From JBAWAP01 sp049589355 (GTDB lineage Bacteria > Chloroflexota > Anaerolineae > VGOG01), in assembly GCA_049589355.1 (NCBI GenBank), contig JBAWAP010000439.1:1-6301 (forward strand): 6,301 nt of DNA. Reading direction: 5' to 3'. The notes beneath the pieces are model-generated. The model was not told the DNA's origin, made no database searches, and saw only the letters and a list, made by a program, of their open reading frames with translations. Shown here one piece after another: positions 5,568-6,301 of the stretch (its first letter is position 1; the number at the start of each line of letters is the position of its first letter). Position numbers and translations under genes: made by a program.

Positions 5568-5719
5568 GATGAACCGCCACATTGCGACGGTGATTATTGC
5601 GCCGATGACGACGAAGGGGTGCCCATATCCGACCCGTGTAGCGTGCCCATTTCAGGGCAAGGAGGGGCAGATCGTTCTGGATCAGTTAGATATACGGGCT
5701 TTCGGCATAATAATAGTTA
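5568..5719 (+). repeat. Direct repeat copy B: MazF tail fused to the 34-nt motif
   Basis: Bases 5568-5687 match 2285-2404 (116/120) and bases 5686-5719 match 2562-2595 (31/34). The two halves share the dinucleotide TT at 5686-5687. Copy B therefore equals copy A with 159 bases removed at a 2-base microhomology. The similarity ends at 5719 (2595 in copy A), three bases past the centre of the dif-like site. Confidence 0.9.
5569..5687 (+). pseudogene. MazF/PemK toxin fragment, truncated at both ends (copy B)
   Basis: Encodes MNRHIATVIIAPMTTKGCPY and on to GQIVLDQL, about 39 codons matching the middle of MazF, then breaks off into unrelated sequence. It starts at the same internal Met as copy A, yet the upstream sequence is different. 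It lacks the N-terminal third and the C-terminal RTVDKVRLVKRLGRI region present in copy A. It is non-functional by any reading. A frame running through it to a stop at 5734-5736 is coincidental. Confidence 0.85.
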
Positions 5720-5727
5720 TGCCGCTT
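5700..5727 (+). other. dif/Xer-like recombination site candidate, copy B (palindromic)
   Basis: CGGCATAA (5703-5710) and TTATGCCG (5717-5724) form a perfect 8-base inverted repeat around the 6-base centre TAATAG (5711-5716). The 11-base arms are TTTCGGCATAA and TTATGCCGCTT. The CATAA-N6-TTATG core matches that of E. coli dif and of Acinetobacter pdif sites. A transcription hairpin is an alternative reading, although no T-run follows. No recombinase is encoded in the window. Confidence 0.45.
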
Positions 5728-5745
5728 AACCGTTGATCACTGACC

Positions 5746-5774
5746 TTGCTCTGGATGACACAATACCTTACAAT
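5746..5774 (+). promoter_or_regulatory. Sigma-70-type promoter for the methyltransferase gene
   Basis: TTGCTC (5746-5751) and TACAAT (5769-5774) are 17 bases apart, predicting transcription from about 5781 and a leader of about 34 nt before ATG 5815. The -10 box overlaps the palindrome ACAATTGT, a possible regulator site. Confidence 0.55.
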
Positions 5775-5814
5775 TGTGATGTACCCAACAGGACATTGAT
5801 TCTGGATTCATATT

Positions 5815-6301
5815 ATGCAACTTGAGCTTTTCCCAAGACAAGTTTCAAAAAGAAGATTGCCTACTAATCTGACGACTAGCCACCACCCAATCCATAGATG
5901 GTTTAATTTTATCGCTGGCTTTTCGCCAGAGTTCGTACAATTCTGCATTAATGATGCGGGGCTTAATAAAACACAAGTGCTGATTGATCCATTTGCAGGG
6001 CTTTCGACTGCACTGGTACAAGCGAATTTCGAAGGCATTCCTTCAGTAGGTTTTGAACCCCATCCATTCTTCTTTGATATCTCACAGGCAAAGATCAATC
6101 CTCCCGAAGACTACGCCGTTGTAGATAGAGTTGAAGATGAAATTGCAGAAGTAACTCCCTACAGTGGCGAACTCAACAACGTTTGGTCGGAGAGCTCCTT
6201 AAGGTTCCTGAGAAAGCTGATTCCCGAACCAGATCTGCAACTTCTAGCTCAGGCTCTTTTGCAAGAGGATAGAATCAATCCCTCAACACGCCAGTTATAC
6301 C
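5815..6301 (+). CDS. DNA methyltransferase, N-terminal part (runs off the window)
   Basis: Open from ATG 5815 to the window edge (162 codons, no stop), so the gene is partial at the 3' end. Residues 23-42 (HHPIHRWFNFIAGFSPEFVQ) and 55-70 (VLIDPFAGLSTALVQA) match the N-terminal region and the SAM-binding motif I (DPFAG at 58-62) of site-specific DNA methyltransferases. The following GFEPHPFFF (79-87) carries the acidic motif II Glu (E81). The usual second Gly of DPFAGxG is Ser here. The catalytic DPPY-type motif would lie beyond the window. A TGA in frame at 5797-5799 makes 5815 the first available ATG; the ribosome site is weak (GGA at 5804-5806). Base composition is AT-richer than the transporter genes (25/60 versus 44/60 G+C in sampled lines). 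It may belong to a restriction-modification or other defence system to the right; it could also be solitary. Confidence 0.8.
   Translation, partial: MQLELFPRQVSKRRLPTNLTTSHHPIHRWFNFIAGFSPEFVQFCINDAGLNKTQVLIDPFAGLSTALVQANFEGIPSVGFEPHPFFFDISQAKINPPEDYAVVDRVEDEIAEVTPYSGELNNVWSESSLRFLRKLIPEPDLQLLAQALLQEDRINPSTRQLY

Noticed and set aside
5683..5730. GTTAGAT and GCTTAAC around the 34-nt motif as an attC site
   Set aside because: The core boxes are in the wrong order for an attC, and no pairing L boxes with a bulged base were found.
5385..5736. ORFs across the region between IS and methyltransferase (5385-5729 and 5503-5736)
   Set aside because: They only share frames with the MazF remnant or its shadow; the rest is unrelated spacer and the dif-like motif.

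Overview
The window joins a G+C-rich housekeeping segment (about 1-1912) to a lower-G+C accessory region (about 1913-6301). The organism cannot be named from sequence alone. The Dpp/Opp-type transporter, the MazE/MazF and VapB/VapC variants, the ISAzo13-type transposase and the heptamer palindromic repeat together recall Chloroflexota or similar environmental bacteria; this is an impression, not evidence.

Left segment: two consecutive plus-strand genes of a peptide-type ABC importer, an OppC/DppC permease (29-940) and an OppD/DppD ATPase (941-1912, TTG start directly after the permease stop). The second ATPase (DppF) that normally follows is absent. A strong promoter begins inside the ATPase stop codon and drives the first accessory gene.

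Accessory region, left to right: a MazE/AbrB-like antitoxin whose C-terminus is encoded by a palindromic heptamer repeat (1969-2289), overlapping by ATGA with the C-terminal two thirds of a MazF toxin (2286-2507). Then a short dif/Xer-like site (2576-2603), a HEPN-domain protein (2667-3287), a convincing integron attC site (3366-3496) with a single bulged G, a VapB-type antitoxin (3542-3784) overlapping a VapC PIN toxin broken by two frameshifts (3781 to about 4165), and an ISAzo13-family insertion sequence on the minus strand (about 4193-5451) whose transposase is also frameshifted near its N-terminus. Next come a second copy of the MazF tail, which is 116/120 identical and internally deleted, and a second dif/Xer-like site (5700-5727). 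The window ends with a promoter and the start of a DNA methyltransferase gene running off the edge (5815-6301).

How it fits together: this looks like a turnover zone of toxin-antitoxin and defence-like genes built by several mechanisms (integron cassette capture, IS insertion, small deletions, possibly Xer-type recombination). The most interesting structure is the pair of directly repeated blocks (MazF tail plus 34-nt motif with a dif-like core) bracketing the roughly 3.1-kb HEPN/attC/VapBC/IS segment. The two copies differ by a clean 159-bp deletion and diverge just past the central region of the site, as expected if the segment is a module moved by a tyrosine recombinase. That interpretation is a hypothesis.
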